From assembly GCA_002748665.1 (NCBI GenBank), contig PDTB01000015.1:62001-126000 (forward strand): DNA of 64,000 nucleotides, read 5' to 3'. This DNA comes from Dethiosulfovibrio peptidovorans. Its GTDB lineage: Bacteria > Synergistota > Synergistia > Synergistales > Dethiosulfovibrionaceae. Under the pieces are notes generated by a model, which was given only the letters and a program-made list of their open reading frames with translations, had not been told where the DNA came from and ran no database searches. Made by a program: the position numbers and the translations under genes. This document shows, in pieces, positions 33,332 through 41,717 of the stretch (within the stretch, counting starts at the first letter, position 1; each line of letters starts with the position of its first letter).

Positions 33332-34864
33332 ATGAAGAAAAACCTGTGCACAGCATTAATTCTTGTCTGCGCTCTGGTTTTGAGCGGCTTAGCAACTGTG
33401 TATGCAGCTCCTATGGAGAGCTTTAACATGGGATTGGAGGGGGATGCGAAAAACCTCGATCCTCACCGGGCAACGGACACCATGTCCTTCACCGTTTTGA
33501 GGCACATCAACGAACCCCTGGTAACCGTTGACGGCAGAACAAAAAAACTGGTCCCGGTCCTGGCGGAGCGCTGGGAGATGCTTGATCCCGAGACGTACAA
33601 ATTCTACCTGAAGAAGGGCGTCAAATTCCACAACGGCGAGGAACTCACCGCTGAGGACGTGGTCTTTTCACTCAAACGCGCCACCCAGAAGGAGTGCGTT
33701 CACGCGGGGAGTCGGGGACGACTGATCGATCCTGACGGATTCAAGATCGTCGATCGCTACACCGTGATCGTGAAAACTCGTGGCCCCATTGGTGGATGGC
33801 TTGGATCCATGAAACACCCCTTCGCAAGCATCTTCAGTAAAAAGGCCGTCGAGGAAGGCGGAGAAGAATATTTCCGTAATCCCGTCGGCACCGGGCCTTT
33901 CGTCTTTAAAAACTGGGTCAAGGGAGAGAAAATTGAGCTTGAGCGTTTTGAGGACTACCATGGCAAACCCGCCAACTTCAAAAAGCTCACCTTCCGTGTC
34001 ATGCCCGATGACAGCAGCCGCGTCATCGCCCTGGAGACCGGCAAGGTTGACATGATTTACGGCGTTCCGCCAAGTGAGGTCGAGAGGTTGAACAACTCAC
34101 CCAAGACAAAGGTGGTCCTGGCTCCAGGATTACGGCTTCGCTACCTCGGCATGAACACTCAGAAGAAGCCTCTGAGCGATCCGAAAGTTCGCCTGGCTAT
34201 CGAATACGCCATCAACAAGGAAGCCTACGGTCAAGTGGTCTACCAGGGAAATTCGGACCAACCAGACGGCCCTCTGATTCCGGCAAGCACCTTTACCCCC
34301 AAGAATGCCAAGCCATTCCCCTACGATCCCAAGAAGGCCAAGGCTCTTTTGAAAGAGGCTGGATATCCGGACGGCTTCACCATGGAGCTACGGACCGGTA
34401 ACCTCCAGGACAACGTCAACGGTGCCACAGTTATCCAGTCTATGCTCAGCCAGATTGGTATTACCGTTGACATCAAAGTCTTCGAGCCCGGAGCCCTCGT
34501 ATCCAAGATGGTGAACGAGGACGACTACGACTCCTACATTGCCCAGTGGGGAATGCAAACGTCTCGAAGCGCCGGGACGTTCTGGCTCAGCCTCTTTTCC
34601 TCGGGCGGCATCGGTTCGTCAAACTGGGCTCGCCTCAACGATGCCAAGGTCGACGAGTATATACAGGCTGCCCAACACTGTGTCGACGCTAAAAAACACG
34701 AGGAACTTCTCCAAAAGATTTGGGATCGCCTGAACACCGTCCATCCGATAGTGCCTTTGGTCGTGCCCAAGGAGCTCTACGGGGCCCGCAAGGACCTCGG
34801 CGGCTTAGAAGAACTTGCTGACGGACAGCTGAACTACTTGGGCAATCTCTACCTGAAAGACTAA
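33332..34864 (+). CDS. dppA: peptide ABC importer substrate-binding protein (family 5)
   Basis: 510 residues with a signal peptide of about 26 (ends ATVYAAP) and no lipobox Cys, so it is probably free in the periplasm. EPLVTVDGRTKKLVPVLAER and GVKFHNGEELTAEDVVFSLK are nearly identical to the orphan paralogue at 15009-16541. TGGAGG sits 11 bases before ATG 33332; an adjacent GTG at 33329 is possible. Cognate receptor of the DppBCDF upstream. Confidence 0.92.
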   Translation: MKKNLCTALILVCALVLSGLATVYAAPMESFNMGLEGDAKNLDPHRATDTMSFTVLRHINEPLVTVDGRTKKLVPVLAERWEMLDPETYKFYLKKGVKFHNGEELTAEDVVFSLKRATQKECVHAGSRGRLIDPDGFKIVDRYTVIVKTRGPIGGWLGSMKHPFASIFSKKAVEEGGEEYFRNPVGTGPFVFKNWVKGEKIELERFEDYHGKPANFKKLTFRVMPDDSSRVIALETGKVDMIYGVPPSEVERLNNSPKTKVVLAPGLRLRYLGMNTQKKPLSDPKVRLAIEYAINKEAYGQVVYQGNSDQPDGPLIPASTFTPKNAKPFPYDPKKAKALLKEAGYPDGFTMELRTGNLQDNVNGATVIQSMLSQIGITVDIKVFEPGALVSKMVNEDDYDSYIAQWGMQTSRSAGTFWLSLFSSGGIGSSNWARLNDAKVDEYIQAAQHCVDAKKHEELLQKIWDRLNTVHPIVPLVVPKELYGARKDLGGLEELADGQLNYLGNLYLKD

Positions 34865-34894
34865 ACACTTCTTCAAGCGTCCACTTTTTAAAGA

Positions 34895-34924
34895 GCGGTA
34901 GCCTCTACATTCAGAGGCTACCGC
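34895..34924 (+). repeat. 12-bp hairpin after the binding-protein gene
   Basis: GCGGTAGCCTCT (34895-34906) pairs perfectly with AGAGGCTACCGC (34913-34924). The following bases are ATACCTCTG, not a T run, so it probably stabilises the dppA message or attenuates read-through to the peptidases. Confidence 0.7.
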
Positions 34925-34956
34925 ATACCTCTGTTATGTTGGGAGGAGAGACGTTC

Positions 34957-36051
34957 ATGCTTCGAGAGGATCGATTTAACGGAGCCATAGACCTCCTGCG
35001 TGATAACAAATTGGACGCCGTCTTTTTAGCACCATCCGCCGACCTGAAGTACGTCACGGGGCTTTCTCTGAAACCCGACTCCAGGTTGAAAGGACTCGTA
35101 CTTTCCCGACAGGGAGGGGCTTTTTTCCTCTGCCCTTCCCTGTATCGAGATGACGTTCAGAGCGTTGAGAATACCGTTCCGATTGAGGAATGGGCTGACG
35201 GAGAGGGGGCACCTTCAGCCTTCTTTCGCGGCCTGAAAAAGCTCGCACTGACCGGCCCCGTCACGATGGCCTTCTCTCGAGGTATTGAAGCAGGGGAGAT
35301 GATGGATCTCGTTCACGGAACGGAGATCACCCCCAAAAACGGGGCCTACCTCTTGTCCCCCCTGCGATCGGTCAAAAGCAAAGAGGAACAGTCTCTCATG
35401 CGGAAAGCCTCGAGAATGAACGATCGTATGATGGAGGCTCTTACAGGCTACCTCACACCAGGTTTACGAGAGCGTGATGTCGTGCGGTTTATCATGAACT
35501 TTCACGAGTCCCACGGAGGTAACCCGAGAATTCCATGCGTAGCCTGCGGAGAAAACAGTGCATCACCCCACTACGACGGCAGAGCGAACAGCGTCCTAGC
35601 AGAACAAGACATGATCATGGTCGACTCGGGCGGGTGGTATGACGGCTACAGCCATGACATGACGAGGATGTTTTTCTTAGGCCCGCCCACGGATGAACAG
35701 AGACGAATCTACGAAATTGTGCTTGAGGCACAGAATACAGCGGAAAAACACGCCATCACCGGAGCAATCCCAGCGGATCTCGACGCTATCGCCAGAGGGA
35801 TCATCCGTCGCGAGGGATACGGAGAGGCGTTTTGTCACAGATTGGGACATGGTATAGGGTTGGACGGCCACGAGATGCCGTATATCGCTCCAGATAACCG
35901 TGTTCCTCTACAAGAGGGCAACTGTTTCAGCATTGAGCCCGGTATCTATTTGAGAGGGATGTTCGGCATCCGAATCGAAAACCTCGTTATGCTGACCTCT
36001 TCAGGACAGGAAGTCTTAAACCTGTTTCCTAAGGAGATCACGGTCATATAG
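34957..36051 (+). CDS. M24-family Xaa-Pro aminopeptidase/dipeptidase
   Basis: 364 residues. N-terminal creatinase-like domain (LREDRFNGAIDLLRDNKLDA..) then the pita-bread catalytic domain with all five metal ligands readable: two Asp in DSGGWYDGYSHD, His in HRLGHGIGLDGHE, Glu in FSIEPGIY and Glu in GIRIENLV. ATG 34957 has GGGAGGAGA seven bases upstream. Cytoplasmic; would cut proline-containing peptides delivered by the importer. Confidence 0.9.
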   Translation: MLREDRFNGAIDLLRDNKLDAVFLAPSADLKYVTGLSLKPDSRLKGLVLSRQGGAFFLCPSLYRDDVQSVENTVPIEEWADGEGAPSAFFRGLKKLALTGPVTMAFSRGIEAGEMMDLVHGTEITPKNGAYLLSPLRSVKSKEEQSLMRKASRMNDRMMEALTGYLTPGLRERDVVRFIMNFHESHGGNPRIPCVACGENSASPHYDGRANSVLAEQDMIMVDSGGWYDGYSHDMTRMFFLGPPTDEQRRIYEIVLEAQNTAEKHAITGAIPADLDAIARGIIRREGYGEAFCHRLGHGIGLDGHEMPYIAPDNRVPLQEGNCFSIEPGIYLRGMFGIRIENLVMLTSSGQEVLNLFPKEITVI

Positions 36052-36091
36052 GAGCATTTTTTGTCCCGTCCAAAAGAAGGGAGATGGAGGT

Positions 36092-37300
36092 ATGGCGGCC
36101 CCTGATGTTTTGAGGTTATCTAAGGATCTCTCGGACTATATCGTACACGCAAAAAGGAAAATTCATCAAAACCCAGAGCTCGGCATGGCCGAGTTCGCCA
36201 CGACAGAATTTGTCCGATCAGAGCTGAAGTCCTTTGGAATCGACGTAGCGCCCTGGGGTGAGGGAACTGTAGGAGCTCTCGGACTTCTCAAAGGCTCTGG
36301 CCCCGGTACAGGCTCTGCCATCGCTCTTCGGGCAGATATGGACGCACTTCCCATACAGGAGGTAACCGGTCTCCCCGACGAATCAAAGGTCCCAGGCGTT
36401 ATGCACGCCTGCGGGCACGACTGTCACACCGCCATGCTTTTAGGGGTGGCGAAGATTTTGTCGGGCATGAGAGATCGTTTCGCCGGCACGGTCAAATTCC
36501 TCTTCCAACCTGCAGAGGAAACCTTGAACGGCGCACGATACATGATCGAACGGGGCGTCCTTGATGATCCTAAAGCTGACTGTATCGTGGGACTTCACGG
36601 TCATTCAGGGTTTGACGTGGGCGAGCTGGCCTTTCGATCCGGTCCCTCCATGGCCTCTTCTGATTTCTTCACCGCCACCATAACGGGAACCAGTGGACAT
36701 GGCGCCTACCCTCATAGAATCCAGAAAGATCCAATTCTGGCAGCCTCCAACGCCACACTCGCCATTCAGAGCATCATCACTCGCCAGGTAGACGCCATAG
36801 ACAGCGTTGTCATCTCCATTTGCGAGATTCATGGAGGTTCGGCGAAAAACATCATCCCCGAAGTGGTCCAGTTTGGAGGATCAGTGCGATGTCAACGCGA
36901 GGAGACCAGGAAAACCATTGAAGGGCGCATTCGAGATATTGTCAATCATTCAGCGGCACTGTACAAATGCACGGCTGACCTGAACTATCACTACGGAGTT
37001 CCTCCTTTGGTCAACGACTCAGACCTGGTAGCAATAGCCCGAGAGAGCGCCCGGAAAATCGTCGGAGATGAACGCGTACGATCAATAGACGTTCCCGCCA
37101 TGGGCTCCGAGGATTTTGCCGAATATCTTCAGGTCCTCCCCCGTGGGCTTTTCGTCAGGCTTGGGGTTCATTCCCCAGGACAACCCAACCCCATATTCCA
37201 CAACGGCTCTTTCGTTTTTTCAGAGGAAGCCCTCCCTTACGGAACGGCCTTCTTCGTCCAGTTCGTCCTGGATATGAACGGCGACGACGGACGACAGTAA
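36092..37300 (+). CDS. M20D-family amidohydrolase
   Basis: 402 residues. ALRADMDALPIQEVTG, HACGHDCHTAMLLGVAKIL, FQPAEETLNGARYM and MGSEDFAEYL are the metal and catalytic motifs of the hippurate-hydrolase/aminoacylase group. It is a paralogue of the gene at 16543-17748. Last gene of the peptide operon, 40 bases after the M24 peptidase. Likely frees amino acids from N-acylated or aromatic amides. Confidence 0.88.
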   Translation: MAAPDVLRLSKDLSDYIVHAKRKIHQNPELGMAEFATTEFVRSELKSFGIDVAPWGEGTVGALGLLKGSGPGTGSAIALRADMDALPIQEVTGLPDESKVPGVMHACGHDCHTAMLLGVAKILSGMRDRFAGTVKFLFQPAEETLNGARYMIERGVLDDPKADCIVGLHGHSGFDVGELAFRSGPSMASSDFFTATITGTSGHGAYPHRIQKDPILAASNATLAIQSIITRQVDAIDSVVISICEIHGGSAKNIIPEVVQFGGSVRCQREETRKTIEGRIRDIVNHSAALYKCTADLNYHYGVPPLVNDSDLVAIARESARKIVGDERVRSIDVPAMGSEDFAEYLQVLPRGLFVRLGVHSPGQPNPIFHNGSFVFSEEALPYGTAFFVQFVLDMNGDDGRQ

Positions 37301-37382
37301 CTCAGACGAGAAAATCTCACAACGAGCATGTCCCCCTCCGGGGCATCCATTGTCGATTTATTCAAGGGGGGGGAGGAATATC

Positions 37383-37978
37383 ATGACGACCAACATGAAC
37401 GACAGACGACGATACTGGAGAGTCCTCACCCTCTTGACCACCGTGGCGGTCCTCTGTGCAGGCCAGGCCTGTGCCCTGTCCGTGGGAGCCTTGAACATCG
37501 AATACTTTATCGTATCGGGGAAAAAAGCCTACTCCCTCAACGACTGTACCACACTGACCTCAAGGACGGGCGCCGCCTCACCCTGGTCAACGTCCACCTC
37601 AAGAGCCCGAGTACCAGAGGCAAGAAAGACAAAAAACTCGCCCAACGATACAACGACGCCAAGCGTCAGGCCCAGATTCAGGGGCTCAACGTCCTTGTGC
37701 AATCGCTGGAGGGGCCCGTCCTCGTCCTTGGCGACTTCAACCAGGAGGACCCACCGGGCCTGGCCTTTCCACTGCTCTCCCTCCCCGAGGGGAGCTACAG
37801 CTATGACGACCGCCGAAGCCGACTGGACTTCATCGGCTACTCGGGCATACACAGAGATCCCCGATGGCGAATCCGGGAGGTTGAGACAGCCATCCCAACC
37901 CGTTCCTCAAAGAGATCCCAGTCACCGGACCACGACATGGTCATCCTGGACATGGACGGCGTCATGAAACAGCATTGA
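37383..37978 (+). pseudogene. endonuclease/exonuclease/phosphatase (EEP) family gene, broken
   Basis: A good ribosome site and ATG start a frame with a signal peptide (VLTLLTTVAVLCAGQACA) and the EEP start GALNIEYFIVSGKKAYSLND. At about 37546 the homology jumps to another frame, which carries the family's C-terminal half: RLTLVNVHLKS, VLVLGDFNQEDP, LDFIGYSG and SPDHDMVILDM. The join removes the middle of the domain, so an internal deletion (I estimate 80-100 residues) plus a frame change has inactivated it. An intact relative is at 59907. Confidence 0.8.
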
Positions 37979-38001
37979 CATGATTATAAATACTCTCTTT
38001 T

Positions 38002-38030
38002 TTGACTCGTCTGTCTTTTGATTCTATAAT
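38002..38030 (+). promoter_or_regulatory. strong promoter of cyclase gene
   Basis: TTGACT, 17-base spacer, perfect TATAAT, 39 bases before the ATG at 38070. Confidence 0.85.
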
Positions 38031-38069
38031 GAAATAAAGTTACAAAAATCAAGAGGGGGAGTGTTGTAT

Positions 38070-38801
38070 ATGACGTTGCTTGAGATGTATCAGGAGTTGA
38101 AGACCAAGACCTTTGTGGACCTGACCCATGCGTTCGGCCCAGGGATACCGCACTTTCCGGCCTTGCCTAACATGGAGCAAGACACCATCTACACCGTCGA
38201 AAAGGACGGTTTCTGGGTGGAGAAGATGACCATCGTGGGCCAGTGGGGAACTCACGCAGACTCGCCGCGGCATTTCTCCGTTGGAAAGCGGACCCTGGAC
38301 GAGATCGACGTGAAGGAGATGTTCCTTCCCCTTGTGGTCATCGACATGTCTCAGGAGGCAGCCCAAAACCCCGATAAAGCTCTCTCGGTGGAGGACATCA
38401 AAAAATGGGAGAGCGTCCACGGTCCCGTGCCCGAAGGGTGTTTTGTGGCCCTTCGAACCGACTGGTATAAGCGGTGGCCCGATTGCGACGCCATCGACAA
38501 CAAGGACGAGCAAGGGGTGCCCCACTATCCAGGATACAGCCTTGAGTCCCTGGCCTATCTGTACGAGGAACGGAAGATCACGGCATCAGGGCACGAGACC
38601 CCGGACACCGACTGCGGAATCTCCTCGGCTCGAGGTGAGCTTCCCTGCGAGTTCTACATCCTCGACCAAAACCACTACCAGATCGAGTTCATGGCCAACC
38701 TCGACAAGGTACCCCCGACAGGAGCTCTTATCGTGGCGGCTTTTCCCAAACTCCACAAAGGTTCTGGCTTCCCTGCACGTTGCTTCGCCATCCTGCCGTA
38801 A
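38070..38801 (+). CDS. cyclase-family metal hydrolase (kynurenine formamidase-like)
   Basis: 243 residues. FVDLTHAFGPGIPHFP at the start and the metal motif GTHADSPRHF define the cyclase family (PF04199), which includes kynurenine formamidase and isatin hydrolase. ITASGHETPDTDCG carries the second conserved His. The segment before GTHAD reads QWGTHAD where many members have HxGTHxD, so one ligand may differ. Alone behind its own strong promoter; the substrate is unknown. Confidence 0.82.
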   Translation: MTLLEMYQELKTKTFVDLTHAFGPGIPHFPALPNMEQDTIYTVEKDGFWVEKMTIVGQWGTHADSPRHFSVGKRTLDEIDVKEMFLPLVVIDMSQEAAQNPDKALSVEDIKKWESVHGPVPEGCFVALRTDWYKRWPDCDAIDNKDEQGVPHYPGYSLESLAYLYEERKITASGHETPDTDCGISSARGELPCEFYILDQNHYQIEFMANLDKVPPTGALIVAAFPKLHKGSGFPARCFAILP

Positions 38802-38880
38802 ACGATAACGCACAAAGAAGGCCTCGAAGGATTCTCCTTCAACAGTAATGCAGAAACTAAAATAGACTGAAAGGAGATGG

Positions 38881-39435
38881 ATGTTATTGGAGTTTAGAAC
38901 GAACGTTTTCATCGATGGAGGGTACATTAGAAATATAAATAAAAAAACGAATAGACTATAATTCATTCAAAAACTCGTCGATAGCTCACGTGGAACTCTT
39001 TTCAAAGCTTATTACTATGACTGTCTCCCATATATTGATCCTAAGACCCCAAGCGAAGAGGACAAAGAACGCCAAAGAAAAGCAAAAAGTTTTTTGAGTA
39101 GCCTCGAAAAAAATGATAATTTCCATACCCGTTTGGGCGTCTTGAAAAAACGAGGTGAAAATGCCGACGGTAAACCTATTTTTGTTCAAAAAGGGGTCGA
39201 TCTGCAATTAGGGTTGGATGTCGCCGTTGCTTGTTTGTCTGGCAGAATTGACCAGGTTATTTTCATCGCAGGAGATGGCGATTTTCTTCCCGCCTCCAAT
39301 TTTGCTCGGGATGCTATGGTACGAGTAGTCTTGGCTCATGGGGATAGGAAAACATATGACTACAACCTATGGGAAAGTGCAGATGAGCGGATTTTTCTTG
39401 ACAGCGCTTTTTTTGACATGATACGTCTTTCCTGA
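38881..39435 (+). pseudogene. NYN/LabA-like domain protein with in-frame stop
   Basis: AAGGAG precedes the start, and the frame begins RTNVFIDGGYIRNINKKTNR, the classic NYN (PIN-like ribonuclease) opening with its first Asp. A TAA at 38959-38961 interrupts it, and the same frame then resumes with FIQKLVDSSRGTLFKAYYYD and reaches the second acidic motif FIAGDGDFLPA and KGVDLQLGLDVAVACLSG. Frame is kept on both sides, so a single substitution explains it. Either a fresh pseudogene, a sequencing error, or two-part translation. Confidence 0.75.
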
Positions 39436-39443
39436 GAAGAAAT

Positions 39444-39479
39444 AAGAAAAGTCGGGGCTTTGAAGCTCCGACTTTTCTT
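39444..39479 (+). terminator. terminator after the NYN gene
   Basis: AAGAAAAGTCGGGGC pairs with the complementary segment ending GACTTTTCTT (one G-T), giving a long stem with a T-rich 3' side. The following 190 bases (39480-39669) show no supported feature. Confidence 0.75.
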
Positions 39480-39669
39480 CATCATCAACTGGCTTCGCTC
39501 GACTAAGAGCTAACCGCTCATTATGAGTTTAAGATACAGCGTAACATAGATTTTGTCAATATCTTTGAAGGCTGTCCCTCAAGGATACATGGGGTTTCTC
39601 CTCATCTGTATCGAATTGTGATTCCGACATGTCAGTGAATCGAAAATACCCCGCTGGAGACTTGTTTGT

Positions 39670-41616
39670 TCAGTTTTTAAGGTATTTATCAAACCATCGG
39701 GAAATTTCCTCCAGTCGGGCCAGTCGCTCCCGGGGCTTGCCTCCCCGGCTCAGCTCGTGGTTTTCGCCCTTGAAGACACACATCCTGGTCGGGACGCCGT
39801 GCTGTTTCAAGGCCGTAAACATCTGTAACCCCTGCGAGAGCTCACACCGATAATCCTCCTCGGAGTGGATAAACAACGTCGGAGTGACGACCTTGTCGGC
39901 ATATTTCAGGGGCGAGTGATCCCACAAGGTCTCGATTCCCCCTTCGTCCCAGAGGTCGGCTCCCTGCTGATCCGCCACGAAGAAATAACCGATATCGGAC
40001 ACCCCCACCTTTGAGATCCAGTTGGAGATGCTGCGCTGCGCCACCGCCGCCTTGAACCGGTCGGTATGACCGATGACCCAGTTCGTCATAAAGCCGCCAT
40101 AGGAGCCACCGGTGATCCCCATGCGGTGCTGATCCACGAACGGCAGAGCAGCCACGGCATCGGTAAAAGCCATGATGTCGTCGTAATCGACGGAGCCATA
40201 TCGCCCCCGAATATCGTCAAAATCGTTCCCCCGGCCGTCGCTCCCCCGTGGATTGCAGAAGGCCACGACATAGCCTCGGGCAGCCCAAAGCTGCATCTCG
40301 TGGAAATACACGTCGCTGAAGGTGGTCTTGGGACCACCATGGACGTGGACGATAGCCGGATACGTACTCCCCTCTCGAAAATCCGTGGGTTTCATCACCC
40401 AGCCGTCGATATCCCACCCTGGATCGGCCCGACTCGAAAGAAACACAGGTGTCGAGATACTCCGTTCCCGTGAAAGCCATCCGTTCCAATCCGTGACGGG
40501 ATGTTCACGACCGTCTCGAAGCAGGTAGAGCTCCTGAAGGGCCTGCCCCTCCAGACCGACCACGGCGACAACACCGGAGCGCACGTGGTAGTCGTCCACC
40601 GACGACAGACGAGAGGTCACCTGATGGACGCTCCCGTCCGGATCCAGCCTGTGAAGACGGGATCGGGTTCGGTCCGTGGAGACAAACCAGAGGGAGCCGC
40701 CGTCCACGAAGAAACCCAGGTTCAGGTCGGCGGTGCCGTACCGGCAGTCACAGCCGATGGAGTTGCGAAGCCCTCGATCCAGCCATGGCGTGAACTCCAC
40801 GAGCTCGCCCTCCTCAAGGCCATAGAAGGAGACGTTCTCGTTCACCCCGTGGCGATCCAACCGGGAACCGCTCAGAACAACTCGATTATCAAGATAGTCG
40901 GCACATCGACAACAGAGCTGACCGTCGGGAATCAGCTCTGTCACGATACCTGTGGACAGGTTGATTTCCCGAAGCCCCGGCCGGACCGGGCGCACATCCC
41001 GAAAATCGGGGCCCACGACCAGGACCTTTGACCGATCTGGAGAGAGGCGATAACGAACCACGTCCAGTGTCTCCGCGCTGATGAGCTTGGGAATCGAGCC
41101 CGGGCGATACAGGTACAGACCACCTCTCGCCTGGGCAATGTAGCCTTTGCCGTTGGCACAGAAGGGGATATTCTCAAAAACCATGTACTCAGCCTCTTCC
41201 AGATGGGGGGCCGTCCTGGGATTGACTCCAGCCAGGAGATACCGTTCCTCTCCAAGATGGATCAGAGACGTCACACGTATGTCGACTCGATCCAAGAATT
41301 GAGCTTCACCACCATCGACACGTATCGAGAAAAGATCGGTCGAGCCCTTGGGCGGATCATGCCGGTCGCTGGCGAAGAGAATCCGTTTGCCGTCGGCTGC
41401 CCAACAGAAACATTTTTCCCTGCCTGAAGCAGTCAGTGCGACCGACCTGTCGTTCTCCACGTTGTAGAGCCAGAGTCGAGAGTCATACCGATTGGCCTCC
41501 TGATCGGCTTTATGAAGGGCGTAGCACACCGACGAACCGTCGGGGGACACCTGGGGCGTGCTTAAAAAAGCGAAACGAAGCAAATCCGACGGGACAACGG
41601 GCGTTGTACAAATCAT
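39670..41616 (-). CDS. S9-family prolyl oligopeptidase/acylaminoacyl peptidase
   Basis: 648 residues. Residues about 1-370 form a beta-propeller with repeated Trp and Asp-rich blades (FCWAADGKRILFASDRHDPP). The alpha/beta-hydrolase domain follows: GGSYGGFMTNWVIG with the nucleophile Ser, an Asp in HSEEDYRCELSQG, and His in FKGENHELSRGG. No signal peptide, so cytoplasmic. AGGAG precedes ATG 41616; the longer open frame upstream overlaps a terminator. Adjacent to a peptide-binding protein, it probably digests imported peptides. Confidence 0.9.
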   Translation of the reverse strand: MICTTPVVPSDLLRFAFLSTPQVSPDGSSVCYALHKADQEANRYDSRLWLYNVENDRSVALTASGREKCFCWAADGKRILFASDRHDPPKGSTDLFSIRVDGGEAQFLDRVDIRVTSLIHLGEERYLLAGVNPRTAPHLEEAEYMVFENIPFCANGKGYIAQARGGLYLYRPGSIPKLISAETLDVVRYRLSPDRSKVLVVGPDFRDVRPVRPGLREINLSTGIVTELIPDGQLCCRCADYLDNRVVLSGSRLDRHGVNENVSFYGLEEGELVEFTPWLDRGLRNSIGCDCRYGTADLNLGFFVDGGSLWFVSTDRTRSRLHRLDPDGSVHQVTSRLSSVDDYHVRSGVVAVVGLEGQALQELYLLRDGREHPVTDWNGWLSRERSISTPVFLSSRADPGWDIDGWVMKPTDFREGSTYPAIVHVHGGPKTTFSDVYFHEMQLWAARGYVVAFCNPRGSDGRGNDFDDIRGRYGSVDYDDIMAFTDAVAALPFVDQHRMGITGGSYGGFMTNWVIGHTDRFKAAVAQRSISNWISKVGVSDIGYFFVADQQGADLWDEGGIETLWDHSPLKYADKVVTPTLFIHSEEDYRCELSQGLQMFTALKQHGVPTRMCVFKGENHELSRGGKPRERLARLEEISRWFDKYLKN

Positions 41617-41670
41617 AGTATCGCTCCTCTCAGAGAATAATCTTCTCCCAGTATAATACGAACCAAGCAC

Positions 41671-41704
41671 AAAAAAACGGGGAGCCCGAAAGCTCCCCAT
41701 TTTT
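41671..41704 (-). terminator. terminator between binding protein and S9 peptidase
   Basis: GGGGAGC (41679-41685) pairs with GCTCCCC (41692-41698); on the minus strand a TTTTTTT run follows. It separates the binding-protein transcript from the peptidase gene. Confidence 0.85.
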
Positions 41705-41717
41705 CGATGTCGATAGC

